Positions 1 to 11,163 are shown, counted from the stretch's first letter. The stretch: 42,500 nt of DNA from Stramonita haemastoma (GCA_030674155.1 CM060326.1:36166443-36208942), one strand, 5' to 3'. Made by a program: numbers and translations. The notes: generated by a model not told the origin, from the letters alone.

Positions 1-205
1 TGGATGAGACTATAAACAGAGGTCCCGTGAGCAAACGCATTCAAAACATCTTGCGCACACTCGTGAAAAGATGCCCCATCTTTTAGAAGAGTGGGACATT
101 GTGTGCCAGAGGGAACGGATAACAAACTTTACAAAACCGCATGCACGCAATGTCTGGATGTAAAAAAGCACAAACTCTATTCCATCATCCTGGAAATATC
201 AAAAT
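1..205 (+). mobile_element. SINE family A, cut by the window start
   Basis: It begins within the core (ggatgagactataaacagag), then caaaacatcttgcgcacact, gtgggacattgtgtgccaga and the 3' end ctggatgtaaaaaagcacaa. Confidence 0.85.
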
Positions 206-925
206 GATAATAATGATATGGTATGACGACATATGATAAGCGAAAGAAATCCTACAATTCTGTCCCAGAGCTAATGGTTAAGCTTTGCTATTTTGTTAGC
301 AAAAAGGAAAGAGAAAACTAGCAATAAATTAAAAAGTCACTGTAACTTCGCAGCAAATTTTCCGCGAAAGATTCACCTCAGCTGACCTCACTAACAAAGG
401 CTCATTTCGCTTAGATTGTGGTCCTACTCTACATCTTCAAAACTTACACAATCATACATGACACCACAAACCAAAATAATTTCAATATCAGATAAACAAA
501 AAAAGCACTAAAAACAAAAAGGAAACGAAATGAAATAGAGCAACCCATCCCCAATAAAGAACAGATGCACCCCTACCCTAACTTCTCCCTACCCCTTGAA
601 ATCCAAAAAAATACTTACAAATGACAGCACAGACAAAAAACCCCTAACATTTAAAAAACCACCCCAAACAAACAAAAAAACCCCATACGCTTACCCCCAT
701 AAAAGTACACTCCCCTAAAGAAACCAAAAAACAAAAAACCCCACCCAAATACCTGAAAAACAAAAGTAGCTCCCTCCCCTAACACCCCACCCCTACCCCC
801 AAATCCCTAAAAACACAAATAAAAATAACAGAAAACAAACAATCAATCAAACAAACAAACGAAACGCTTCTTTTAAATTCAGGCGAATCTTAGTAAGTCA
901 CCTGCATGCTATAAAAATATTGTCA
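206..925. other. AC-rich unclassified DNA
   Basis: 550-870 is A/C-rich with few G (repeated aaacaaaaaaacccc-like segments). I see no gene or recognisable element. Confidence 0.6.
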
Positions 926-929
926 CCAT

Positions 930-1088
930 CATCTATACCGCTTGCCTTAGCCTTCTTCTTCTATCCCGTAGTCTATTTAGATCGTAGGGGCGCCATGGAA
1001 GACCTCGCAACCAGCTCTCTCCATTTCCCTATGTCCTCGACCTTTCTCAGGGTGTCACTCAGCCTGAGGCCCGTCCACTTAGCCTTCT
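930..1088 (-). mobile_element. RTE 3'-end fragment (C-terminal tail of reverse transcriptase)
   Basis: The minus strand reads KWTGLRLSDTLRKVED, then IGKWRELVARSSMAPLRS, without a stop. This is the same C-terminal tail as the remnant at 26784-26908, here with no frameshift. Only about 110 coding bases survive. The purine-rich stretch gatagaagaagaag follows as the likely 3' tail. Its upstream neighbours on the same strand are a family E module (1103-1222) and a SINE A copy (1268-1550). Confidence 0.8.
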
Positions 1089-1102
1089 ATAGAAACTTAA
1101 AT

Positions 1103-1222
1103 GTTGGTAGTGATTTTTTCCTCGCTACTCAGCTAAAGCTCCAAGGTTCACCAAATGATGAGATTTTGCGTAGGCGACCATTTTTGCCCACCATGAAGGT
1201 AGCCACATTCCGGTTTCGTGGA
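1103..1222 (-). repeat. Family E module
   Basis: Minus strand: ccggaatgtggctaccttca, tggtgggcaaaaatggtcgc and ttggagctttagctgag. It follows a SINE A copy on the same strand. Confidence 0.75.
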
Positions 1223-1267
1223 TGACGTCTGAACATGACATCAGTGTACTTGCACTATTATTATGTT

Positions 1268-1550
1268 TTAGTTTTGTCATCCGTTCTTACAGGTCACACA
1301 ATGGTTAAGTCCTCAGAAAGGCGGAACAGGTTTTAAGGTGTGCGTAAGATGATCGGCGTGCATTCGCACACATGGCCTCAGATTACAGTCTCTTCCGAAG
1401 GATTTTTGTGGAGAATGAAGTCAGCACTGATGTTAACTCCAGCGGTAAAATCCCCTTGAACAGGCGTCCCAGTGGTAGCCCAGGCCTGGGCTCGATCATG
1501 AGCAGTCACATCCCGAGCGCAACGCTCTAACCACTAGGCTATCCCATGCC
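1268..1550 (-). mobile_element. SINE family A copy, followed by family E module
   Basis: On the minus strand: head with tagcctagtggttagagcg, degenerate B box, ggagttaacatcagtgctga, the core ccttcggaagagactgtaat, and the body down to gtaagaacggatgacaaaac. Family E (1103-1222) follows on the same strand, as in the plus-strand copy at 24607-25017. Confidence 0.82.
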
Positions 1551-1551
1551 T

Positions 1552-1785
1552 CCCACCCCTCCCCCGAAAAACCAGCAACAAAAGACCCACAAACCAAAAA
1601 CAACCCTCCCTCCAAAAAAACTCAACAAATAAACCAATAATCAAACAGAGACAAATACAAAAACAAAATTACAAATAGAAGAAACAAAAGTCCACCCATC
1701 CCCCCTACCCCCCCCCCCCCCCCCTAACAACCGCCAACAAAACTTCAACCTCCCCCCTTCCAAACAACGGTGTTTACTGCGTGGG
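1552..1785. other. AC-rich low-complexity DNA with C run
   Basis: Mostly A and C, with an 18-base C run near 1707-1724. No feature. Confidence 0.6.
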
Positions 1786-1940
1786 CAAGAAAAATGCGTG
1801 TGCTATCGCACACATAACCTCTGCAGTCTTATCCATAAGACTGCAGAGCAGTGAAATCGAAACTTGGTGTTAACTCCACAAAAAGTGTATCGCTTCAAAC
1901 AGGCACATCAGCAATCAGACAGAGATCCACACCTAAAACT
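1786..1940 (-). mobile_element. SINE family A fragment with internal palindrome
   Basis: Core region on the minus strand (…gagttaacaccaagtt…gcgatagcacacg). It includes a 14-bp perfect inverted repeat with a 2-nt loop at 1819-1848 (ctctgcagtcttat / ataagactgcagag). Confidence 0.6.
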
Positions 1941-1957
1941 ACCTACAAAATCGTGAA

Positions 1958-2070
1958 CCCCATGGTGGCGCTGATCTTGTGGCGACACGCCCTCCACGGT
2001 TGGACCAGCCCCGAATTTCACGGAGATAAATCTGCAGTGATTGGAACAGGTGTACAGCGCATTGTAACAA
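1958..2070 (+). mobile_element. SINE family B, 3' fragment
   Basis: The 3' block only: catggtggcgctgatcttgt, then ggcgacacgccctcc and ccccgaatttcacggagata. It follows an inverted piece of SINE A. Confidence 0.7.
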
Positions 2071-2325
2071 TGAGAGACGCAATGTTGATGAGAAAAAAAC
2101 AATTCAATTCAATACAAAATTTGATTTCCAGATGGGACATTGAATAAGCATTGATTTGCTTAAAAGCAAGGTTTTTGTGCATGTGTTTGCAGTGGGAGTC
2201 CTCGGTTTCTTGCTTAACTTACCGGAGATGGAATCTAAAGCAATGCTACTGGAAAAAAGTGCTTGAGAAAAAACAACCCCAAAGGAAACAATCCGACCTC
2301 CATCCACTTCCAACCACAACATGGA

Positions 2326-2403
2326 CAGAGATGAAAAGAGATTCGAACTAGCAGCGTCCAGATAATGATTCTCACACTCTAACCACTTGGTTATTCCGCT
2401 CAT
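2326..2403 (-). mobile_element. tRNA-like SINE head
   Basis: The minus strand reads taaccaagtggttagagtg (A box) and agttcgaatctc (B box). The body is not recognisable. It is not a functional tRNA: no cloverleaf beyond these boxes is evident. Confidence 0.6.
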
Positions 2404-2414
2404 TTCTCCTTCCA

Positions 2415-2880
2415 TTTACGCTCGCACACACGCATGCCCATACACCTTCGCACGGGCGCGCGCACGTGCACGCACGCACGCACACACACACACACACACA
2501 GCGGACACCAAAGGAGATACCATGATCAACAGATTCAACACTGCAGTGACTGAAACAAAAAAAAAGAACATATACACACACACACACACGCACGCACGCA
2601 TGCACATGCACAACGCATACACACGCACGTATTCAGGCACACAGGCAGCACACATACACAACTTCCTTCCCCCCCTCCCACACATGCACGCGCGTACGCA
2701 CCCCAGCTAGAAACAACCTTCCCTTCACACACACACACACACATACACACACAGAACCTCCCATCCCCTTTTCCCTAAACACACACACACACACACACAC
2801 CACCCCCTTCCACCCACACAACCCCCCCCCCCCCCCAAACATACACCTCCCCCTCCCACCCACACCCCCATCCGACACAT
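2415..2880. repeat. CA-rich cluster
   Basis: Several interrupted CA tracts (2478-2500, 2573-2600, 2729-2750, 2779-2802) with cgca variants and C runs (2822-2836). Reading frames through it are repeat translations. Confidence 0.9.
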
Positions 2881-3380
2881 ACACACGTACTTCTTAAAGA
2901 CTATTGATCATTGATAATATCAAAACACTTACCTGTTTACTTTCCGAGTTTCTCGGCACCATCTGGATATAATTAATATCCCCACACAGAATTTCCACAC
3001 ATACTCCACACCATTTTGACGTCACTTGACTCACGGCTGCACGCTGTCCACAACAATGGAGTAATACCCCCCCCCCCCCCCCCCCCCAACGCACACCCAC
3101 ATATGCGTCAGACGAAAAAAAAAACCCGAAGAAAAAAAAAAAAACCAGTTGAAAGAAAAAGAAATCAACGCAAGGCACATGGCGAGACGAAGCAAAAGCG
3201 GAGAGTGAAATCTACTCCCTAGTTTGTGGGCAAGACTTCAATAATTCACGTGCTTTGCGTGTTGCGTGCTTTTGGGTTTTTTTATATTTTGGGGGCTGTT
3301 GGGCTTCGGGGATGTTTTTGTTTTAACTGTACAATACCACGTGGTGGGTTTGACGCGTCAGACGAGGCTTAGGAAGTAGA
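2880..3380. other. Unclassified DNA
   Basis: Contains a C run (3067-3087) and A-rich segments (3113-3145). No element recognised. Confidence 0.5.
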
Positions 3381-3412
3381 TCTCTCTCTCTCTCTCTCTC
3401 TGTCTGTCTCTC
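3381..3412. repeat. CT microsatellite
   Basis: ctctct run with a tgtc variant, immediately 5' of a SINE A head. Confidence 0.9.
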
Positions 3413-3414
3413 GC

Positions 3415-3705
3415 AGAAGCCTGGTGGTTCAAGCGTTGCGCTCACTATTGATTAAAGTCTGCCTGTGTTCGATCCCAGGTGTGAGCCACCACTGAGACAT
3501 TCGTTCAAGGCGATTTTTCCTTTGAAGTTTACATCAGTGCCGATTCCAATTCCCCAACACATGTTAAAACCCGTTCTACCTTTCGGAAGAGTAGACCATT
3601 GCGTGTTGGTAGGAATGGATGACCAAATTTTCAGAACTACATGCACAGGGGGAATGGAAATGAAAAAGCGCACGAATGGTTATTCCATTATCCTCGAAAA
3701 AAAAG
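3415..3705 (+). mobile_element. SINE family A copy lacking the conserved core
   Basis: Head, B box (gttcgatccc) and aagtttacatcagtgccgat are followed directly by acatgttaaaacccgttcta. The block containing ccttcggatgagac and gaacatcttgcgcac is missing. The 3' end attatcctcgaaaaaaaa is present. Confidence 0.78.
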
Positions 3706-4017
3706 GGGAAAACACTTTCTCCAAAATAAAGGTTTCGCCTCTCTCTCTCTCTTCATCGCAGATTTTTTCGTTGTCCCTTCTCTTATCCCCCCTTCCTCTT
3801 TTGTGTCTCTGCATAATAAAGGTCCCCCCTCCCCCTCTCTTTCTCTTTTCGAAGCAAGGTTTTTCCTTGTTTCCTCCCCTCCCTCTTTGAAACAAAGAAA
3901 CTTGCCCCCTCTGTCTTTTCCCCCGTTTCCCCTATTTCGAGAACAGTGCCCCCCTTTTCTAATCTTTTTTTTCTGGGTACATTTCTCTTTTTCAGTTTTT
4001 AAAGTTTCAGTACTTTT
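3706..4017. other. Pyrimidine-rich DNA
   Basis: T/C-rich with cccctttt patterns; frames here are compositional artefacts. Confidence 0.6.
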
Positions 4018-4160
4018 ATTTCGAGGATAACAGATAAATCGACCCCCCCGTGTGCATGCAGTTTTGTTAATTTTGTCAAATCTCTCTCTTTCAAATCCCT
4101 GATAAGGGCGGGGACTGGATGTAAAAAGGCACACCAGTTCTTATTCGTTATCCTAAATGA
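4018..4160. mobile_element. Two SINE A 3' ends in opposite orientation
   Basis: 4018-4076 is a minus-strand 3' end (cgaggataacag ... gtgtgcatgcagttttgtta). 4095-4160 is a plus-strand 3' end with the LINE-like lead-in ccctgataagggcggggact. Head-to-head fragments of this kind suggest one inserted into another. Confidence 0.65.
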
Positions 4161-4199
4161 AGGCATTTGATTCGACTTGATTTTATTTGATGCTTGTAT

Positions 4200-4375
<176 letters not shown>

Positions 4376-4634
4376 CCAGAAAAAAATCGTTGGCATTTAT
4401 TATTTTTTCCAAGACGAGAAAGGCAAAATTTCAACCATTTTCTAAAAACAACTATCACCAATCCGGACTGGACGAGAAACTCAAAATTAACAAAAATAAT
4501 TGAAACAAAACTTGTATTGAATAAAAAGTGTATGCAGAGGACAAACATATTCATACTTTATTCTTGGTACAAAGCCTGATTGTCATTACATTAAAAAAAA
4601 GAAAAGAACGAGGACAGGAGAAAACCCTTTAATC

Positions 4635-4706
4635 TTCAATCGAACAGAATCCTATTGCTTGTAGCCCCGCTCACCGCAGAGGCCATAATTATCAGGGCTG
4701 TCATTT
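4635..4706 (+). repeat. Short dispersed repeat shared with 33170-33230
   Basis: agaatcctattgcttgtagc, cccgctcaccgcagaggcca and atcagggctgtca match atcctgttgtttatagccct ... accggccatatcggggctgt at 33180-33230. Confidence 0.6.
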
Positions 4707-4877
4707 TATTTTCATGTCATCATGTTATTCATTATAGCCCTAAGGATATGGCAAAGTTTTAGCTTCATTAGCTTCAGCAACTTCAGTAGCAGTCACAAGA
4801 TCCAAAATCAACACCGTCTAATCCTTTCAAATATCTTAACACCATTAGCCTAAAAAAACCCAGCATTCAATGAAAAA

Positions 4878-5132
4878 GTGGCTGAACTATTTCATTCCTT
4901 AACGCTAACGTAAATGACAACGTAGCTTTACTATTTCATTCCTTAAGGCTAACGTAAATGATAAAGTAGCTTTACTATTTCATTCCTTAAGGCTAACGTA
5001 AATGATAAAGTAGCTTTACTATTTCATTCCTTAAGGCTAACGTAAATGATAAAGTAGCTTTACTATTTCATTCCTTAAGGCTAACGTAAATGACAACGTA
5101 GCTTTACTATTTCATTCCTTAAGGCTAACGTA
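4878..5132. repeat. 44-bp tandem repeat, about six copies
   Basis: The unit gtagctttactatttcattc + cttaaggctaacgtaaatga + taaa repeats at 44-bp spacing. The outer copies carry variants (gacaac for gataaa; gtggctgaac in the first), while the inner three are identical, as expected for expansion from the middle. Confidence 0.93.
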
Positions 5133-5399
5133 AGAGAACAAGACTGTGCTGAGGACGCCAGCTATTCCCTTGATTTATCATCCCCTGCTTAGAAACAAGC
5201 AAAGCGTAAGAAAGGCTAACATAGATTTTAAGTAGTCAAAAATAAATACGAAGATTGCCAACACCGCAGATTAGACATCCTGTGCTCATCCCAGTGATAC
5301 AGTTATTACCTACCACCTGATTGCCAGAACAAAACAATGCAGGTGAAAAATCTTATAATAGTAGAAAAAGATAATATGAGTAAGATTTGATTTCTGTTC
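5133..5399. other. Unique AT-rich DNA
   Basis: No gene or repeat seen between the 44-bp array and the family D copy. The same applies to 5596-5970. Confidence 0.5.
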
Positions 5400-5595
5400 A
5401 AAAAAGAGGTAGGAAAAAAGAAGGTAAGAGAAAACAAAAAAGTGAGGAAAAAGAGAGTGATAGAAAAGGGGAACTTTCCCCTAGCACAGAGTTTCCAGGG
5501 GATGCTTTTTTATACTGAGAGAATCCGCGGCATCCCGACGGGGTTTGGGGCGGGAGGAGGGAGGTAGGACTGTCACCACATGAAAGTTTCAACCT
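5400..5595 (+). repeat. Family D dispersed repeat, diverged
   Basis: AG-rich left half, then cccctagcacagagtttcca, ggggatgcttttttatactg and gcggcatcccgacgggg. Confidence 0.65.
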
Positions 5596-5969
5596 CAAAT
5601 AAACAGTTTGCTCGAGCTGATGACTGCTTCAAGAAAGTCCCCAGTACAATGATAAACAAAACAATACGGAAGACATAACATTAATTCATGCTTAAAAAGC
5701 AGCACATTTTTTTTTTGGATAAGAGAGCATCGAGCCAGTGAAAACTTGATATATTCGACTTTTGAAAAAAAAATCAGACATTAAAAATACATCACTATGC
5801 AACCACCATAATGTATTAGGAAGAATGAATCATCCTTTGATAAGGAAACACATGTTTGTAAAAGTCATATACCCAAAAATCTTTTTTATTTGATGATGTC
5901 CATTGAATAAACAACACAATGGCTTTTTCACTAAGGCATCGATCAAAATCACAAAAAAATCAATGGCAC

Positions 5970-5972
<3 letters not shown>

Positions 5973-6031
<59 letters not shown>

Positions 6032-6062
6032 CGCGCGCGCGTGCGTGTGTGTGTGTGTGTGT
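5973..6062. repeat. GT microsatellite with a GC-rich interruption
   Basis: GT run broken by gcgcgccgcgcgcgcgtgcg at 6026-6045, an alternating purine-pyrimidine tract with Z-DNA potential. Confidence 0.93.
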
Positions 6063-6127
6063 GGGACAAAGGCAAGGCAAGGAAAAACTCATTATTAGAG
6101 AGAGATTTGATTTGATTTGATTTGATT

Positions 6128-6325
6128 TATTCTTTTATATCGAGGAAAATGAAATAAGCACTCTTGTGCCATCCAGTTACGTGTGTATGCAGTTTTGTAA
6201 ATGTCATCTGTTCCCACCGGCACACGATGGCCTACTCTTACGAAAAGCGGAACAGGATTTAACGTGTGCGCAAGGTGTTCTGCGTGCGTTCGCACACGGG
6301 GCCTCGGTTTAAAAGTCTCATCCGA

Positions 6326-6330
<5 letters not shown>
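6128..6330 (-). mobile_element. SINE family A copy ending in a pentanucleotide tail and a GA microsatellite
   Basis: The minus strand carries the core (ttcggatgagacttttaaac), the body and the usual 3' end, followed by an (aatca)n tail (6104-6129). The 5' side is replaced by a pure GA/CT repeat at 6328-6412 that starts where the SINE has its own pyrimidine-rich stretch. Confidence 0.82.

Positions 6331-6412
<82 letters not shown>
6328..6412. repeat. GA microsatellite inside a SINE A copy
   Basis: Pure GA, about 42 units, starting within the SINE core-proximal pyrimidine tract (minus strand). Confidence 0.95.
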
Positions 6413-6414
<2 letters not shown>

Positions 6415-6419
6415 AAATA

Positions 6420-7870
6420 TTTTTCTACATAATTATCAATAATCAACAGCAAAATGGTGTAATGCTATAAACCAAAGGAAAACACTTAGAAATAATTGTT
6501 GAACAGGCTTACAGCTGACAATAAAATGATATCAAGAAAGACCGACAAAAAAATTCCAGTGTATTGGGCTAACGCTTTGGCTGCCTCATACGGTAACTAT
6601 GCAGTAACAGCTGAGTGATAAAAGCATTTAAAGGCCAATCTCGAATTTACTGAAGAATAACTCCCTCATTCTCACCATGATTGATCATCATGCCATAAAA
6701 ATGTCTCCAATTCGGTGGATCTGGTCTCAAGGTGACCTCAGGTTTCGGTATCCCCATGCACCTCTGTGCATTGTGGTGAGTTGGTGTCAAAACCTTTAGG
6801 GCTGGAAGTTCAGGGGGGACGGTCGTTGGAGGGACGTTGTGGTGGTTGCCACCTCGAGTGGGCAAACTCACTCAGTCTGGCTCGGCGACTGAGCTAATAC
6901 TGTCGTTAGTAGGGGGCTCAGTAGGTGGTGTCCTGCGTTTACTTACTCAGAACAGGCACCAGTGAACACCACCAAAGTGGCTCAACAGCAGTGCAGGGTC
7001 TCTCTGGTTCGTGGCCGCATGACGGCCTGGCATACATGGACACCGTGTGCACTCCGGGCGATGAGGATGCAACATAGCGAATCTGGGCATGGCTGGGAAA
7101 AAGAGAATGAAATGAGCGGCGTGGGAACAGCAGGACAGGGATGTCACAGAAGATGAGGCAGCAAACAAACGACAAAAAAAAAAAAAAAAAAGAGATATCT
7201 TCCACACAGCGTCAGGCCTACAGCTTTGTCCAGTAACTGATGCGAGAACAGTGTCTAGGTTCAAACATCGCGACACGCTGTCAGGCTATGCCGAGACTTA
7301 TCATCGGGCTACGACAAGGTCCTAACATGACAACCCATACTCTCTATCCCAGGACAAAAATGAGCCCTCTGAAGTCGAAGTATGGCAGCCTCAGAGGCTT
7401 GACAGCAATCCTGTAGGCAATATTTCTCATTCAGTGAATGTTAAGTGTCCTGCAGTGACTCCCAGGAGTGATGAGTGATACATAGTGCATATCTCGGTTA
7501 CCCCCCCCCCCCCCCCCGCCCATCTCCTTCTAGGGTGATTTAAGATATAGATGGACAATGCCCCCGAACTACAAGAACAACAGCAACAACAAAAACAGCA
7601 GCAACAGAGAAAATACTTGACGTAGTTCTCTGCTATATCAGAAAGTCATAAACGTAACATTAGTGCAGTTTGAATGGTTCATTCGTTAAACAATGAACAG
7701 AATAGAAAAAAAATGATTAAGTTCTTCGGCAGTGAAGTCAGTTAAACAGAATAAAACTGAGTTACGCGACCCCTCCCCCCAAAAAAACCCCAAACAAACA
7801 AAAAAAACCAACAAACTCCTCTCCACAGCAAAACAAATAAAACATCAGAAATAATATTAAACATCACACA
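6420..7870. other. Mostly unique DNA including an unclassified moderately GC-rich block
   Basis: 6640-7500 is more complex than its surroundings and has a 74-codon minus frame (6647-6871) with no recognised motif. 7310-7400 (cctaacatgacaacccatac ... ctctgaagtcgaagtatggc) weakly matches 11930-11990 (cctagcatgacaacctgtat ... ctctcaagtcagggtatagg), hinting at an old dispersed repeat. 7501-7517 is a C run. No gene is supported. Confidence 0.45.
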
Positions 7871-7879
7871 CATGAACAC

Positions 7880-7891
7880 AGGAAGAGAGAG

Positions 7892-7966
<75 letters not shown>

Positions 7967-8052
7967 AAAGAGGAAGAGAGAGAAGAGAGAGGAGAGGAGA
8001 GAGAGAGAGAGAGAGAGAGAAGGAGAGAAGAGAAGAGAAGAGAGGAGAGAGA
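7880..8052. repeat. GA-rich repeat with GGA variants
   Basis: gagaga with regular agg interruptions and agaag units near the right end. Confidence 0.93.
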
Positions 8053-8460
8053 GTTCATAGCCAAATTCAACTGTTTTTCCTTCTTTCTAAGTCCTTCCAC
8101 TATTTCAAATAAATTCGCATTACAACTAGCATTTACCATTCCTTCTTGTAAAACAAACAAAAATGTTACATAAATTATAAAGAAAACCCAACTTACTATA
8201 ACTTCCCATAAAACATTCGACAAGGGTTCGTCGTTTAGAAACCATCAATATAAAGCTTGGTTGGGTAAATCATAATCATCGGACCGTTCAATTGGAAGCG
8301 TAAAAGGAAAAAATCATGTAAAACATTCGACCGCCTATTGAGGATGGACGGACAGTATCGCAAGCAACACATTCCCAGGGCCAAGAGTACGGTACACAAC
8401 CGACAAAAATGGAGAAACAGCTCTGAAGTGTTTTATTCCAACAAATTTCAACTGGCGTGA
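8053..8460. other. Unique DNA
   Basis: AT-rich, no feature seen; acataaaacattcgac and gtaaaacattcgac-like strings occur at 8205-8222 and 8317-8331. Confidence 0.5.
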
Positions 8461-8700
8461 AAGAGAAGAAGAAGAAGAAGAAGAAGAAGAAGAAGAAGAA
8501 GAAGAAGAAGAAGAAGAAGAAGAAAAGAAGAAAAATAGAAAAAGAAGAAGAAATATTAATGGTATAGAAGAATTTGAAGAAGACGAATTTGAAAAAAGAC
8601 GAATTTGAAGAAAAAGACGAATTGAAGAAGAAGAAGACGAATTTGAAGAAGACAAATTTGAAGAAGAAGAAGAATTTGAAGAAGAAGAAGAAGAAGACAA
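8461..8700. repeat. GAA microsatellite and degenerate derivative
   Basis: Pure gaa 8466-8523, then diverged gaa with gacgaatttgaagaa segments repeated about five times (8565-8690). Confidence 0.93.
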
Positions 8701-8779
8701 TGATGATGACATTTGACCCACTGTATCTTTCTCAGTGTGAATCCAAAAAGTTACTGTTATATCGTTATTCTGCAAGAAT

Positions 8780-9330
8780 GGAATCTGTAGGGTCAAGCGA
8801 AAGACGGTTCAATTAAACAACACTAAGAAAGGCAGAAGCATTGTTAAAGATCTCAAAACAAGATTGGTCAAAACACTAGTCTAGCCTGTGCTGCTGTATA
8901 GGTCAGAAGCCTGGACGCTGCGAAATTGGAAAGAGAACAAATAAACGCAGCCAAAAATTAACGTGGCTCTATAGGCGACTTCTAAGAGTCAAACAGCCAG
9001 ACAGGAAAACAAATGAAAGAATTCTTGATGAACCCTCCATGCAGAGGCAAATGTTGAGCTGAAATTAATAGATGCAGACTGAGATATGCTGGTCATGCAA
9101 ACAGAAACACACAGACAAATCTGATGACGACAGTTCTCCAAGGTAAGGCTGGGGGCAGAAGAAAAAAGGCACGCGACAACCAACATCCTACATTGCCAAC
9201 ATCACTGCGGTCAGTGGTCGGGGAGGGCTACAGGAGATGGTAGAACTCCGCACAGACACAGGGAGATGGCGAACACTGGTGGTATGTGGAGTTCCTACCG
9301 TCCACAGCGTGATACAGACAAGGTGTAGGC
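8780..9330 (+). pseudogene. Decayed RTE-type reverse transcriptase, C-terminal part
   Basis: Fragments in shifting frames read KTRLVKTL, then PVLLYRSEAWTLR, LYRRLLRVKQPDRKTNERIL, RLRYAGHANRN, TTVLQGKAGGRRKK and TDTGRWR. These are the usual C-terminal landmarks of RTE-like elements (LLYGxExWTL, RRLLR, GH, VLQGxxxGRRxxGR, W). Stops and frameshifts interrupt it, for example a TAG where a Trp or Tyr would precede PVLLY. No catalytic motifs remain. It lies downstream of the GAA repeat at 8461-8700. It is a third RTE-like lineage, distinct from the two insertions in the CARP intron. Confidence 0.8.
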
Positions 9331-9487
9331 CTATTGTTTTATTGCAAAGAGTATAATTGGAAATTTCGGGATTGAGTTACTCCACTCTGGAAGTAGGATC
9401 CAATATTCGTATATGTCATTTTGTGTAGCTCAAATTATTGTTGACACGCGGTAACATATGAAAATAAAAAATCTTTCTTTTCAAACC

Positions 9488-10392
9488 AAAACTCAAGAGT
9501 CAGTTACAGAATACTGACTTTAAACACACACAGACGCACAAGATCAGAGTCAGTAACAGAGTACTGACTGTAAACACACACAGACACACAAGATCAGAGT
9601 CAGTTACAGAGTACTGACTATAAACACACACAGACACACAAGATCAGAGTCAGTTACAGAGTACTGACTGTAAACACACACAGACACACAAGATCAGAGT
9701 CAGTTACAGAGTACTGACTGTAAACACACACAGACACACAAGATCAGAGTCAGTTACAGAGTATGACTGTAACAAACAACAGCAAACACAAGATCAGAGT
9801 CAGTTACAGGATACTGACTATAAACACACACACACACACAAGATCAGAGTCAGTTACAGAGTACTGACTGTAAACACACACAGACACACAAGATCAGAGT
9901 CAGTTACAGAGTACTGACTGTAAACACACACAGACACACAAGATCAGAGTCAGTTACAGAGTACTGACTGTAAACACACACAGACACACAAGATCAGAGT
10001 CAGTTACAGAGTACTGACTGTAAAACACACACAGACACACAAGATCAGAGTCAGTTACAGAGTACTGACTATAAACACACACACACACAAGATCAGAGTC
10101 AGTTACAGAGTACTGACTGTAGACACCACAGACTAGACACACAAAGATCAGAGTCAGTTACAGAGTAATGACTGTAAACACACACAGACACACAAGATCA
10201 GAGTCAGTTACAGAGTACTGACTGTAAACACACACAGACACACAAGATCAGTCAGTTACAGAGTACTGACTGTAAACACACACACACAGACACACAAGAT
10301 CAGAGTCAGTTACAGAGTACTGACTGTAAACAAACACACACAGACACACAATCGAGTCAGTTACAGAGTACTGATGTAAACACACAGACACA
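9488..10392. repeat. 50-bp minisatellite, about 18 copies
   Basis: The unit is agatcagagtcagttacaga followed by gtactgactg and taaacacacacagacacaca, exactly 50 bp in the central copies. Copies are highly uniform at 9541-9760 and 9841-10020, with deletions and CA-length changes toward both ends. The non-CA half contains gtcagt...actgac, a 6-bp inverted repeat with an 8-nt loop. No protein function is implied by the open frames that cross it. Confidence 0.95.
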
Positions 10393-10555
10393 ATGATCCA
10401 GCAAAAACCGCGTCTTCGTCTCGACAGCAGCACACACCATCTTTCTTCTTAAAGGCGATAAGGGAGAGACAGACAGGGCAGATGATGAATACACACAAAT
10501 CCAAACACAACTTGGTGATATTAACTCTTGACACGGAATTAAAAGGTAAGTAAGG

Positions 10556-10827
10556 TGTCCCATAACCCATGTGGTCGTAGGGGAGACATCAGCTTCTCTA
10601 GGGGTCAGCATATTGAGGGCGTCACCCATTTCCTCTCCTTCGCAGGTTTACCATATCTATGCCTAAAGAGAGCAGGTGCCCATTTACAGCTAGGTGAACT
10701 GGGGGACTGTACTGACGCCTAAGGCGCGCAAACGGTCAACCATCCAATCGGTAAACACGCTCAATGCTGCTTAACCTTAGCTTGGGGAAAGCATGTGGTC
10801 TGACCAATGAACTATCCCGCCCCCCCC
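10556..10827 (-). mobile_element. SINE family F (5S rRNA-like head)
   Basis: On the minus strand the 5' end reads gggatagttcattggtcaga, then ccaagctaaggttaagcagc (5S A-box-like) and gattggatggttgaccgttt (5S C-box-like). The body is ccagttcacctagctgtaaa and tgggcacctgctctctttag, and the 3' part has ctgaccc...agaagctgatgtctcc. All four copies in the window are on the minus strand. Confidence 0.78.
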
Positions 10828-10967
10828 GAAATCTGAACTTCCCCAAACAAACAAAAGCTAATAAACAAACAATAAAAACCCAAGCCAACAACCCCCCAGT
10901 CTCGGGTGTACAAATACACCCGTAGACCTGTCAGGTGTGTACCTGACTAATCACACTTTGATACTTG

Positions 10968-11076
10968 ATGAGTGAGTGAGTGAGTGTGTGTGTGGTGTTG
11001 TGAGTGTGTGGTGTGTGTGTGTGTGTGTGTGTGGTGTGTGTGTGTGTTGATGTGTGTGTGTGTTTGTTGAGTGGTG

Positions 11077-11163
<87 letters not shown>

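Noticed and set aside
3465..4030. Long pyrimidine-rich frames (also 35164-35811 and 37718-38507)
   Set aside because: T/C-biased DNA gives Ser/Phe/Leu-rich frames with few stops; no codon-level signal.
6647..6871. 74-codon minus-strand frame as an exon
   Set aside because: Pro-rich with ordinary composition, but without motif or defensible splice sites.
9488..10392. CRISPR array
   Set aside because: Units are contiguous head-to-tail with no unique spacers, and the DNA is eukaryotic. Same for the 33-bp and 44-bp arrays.
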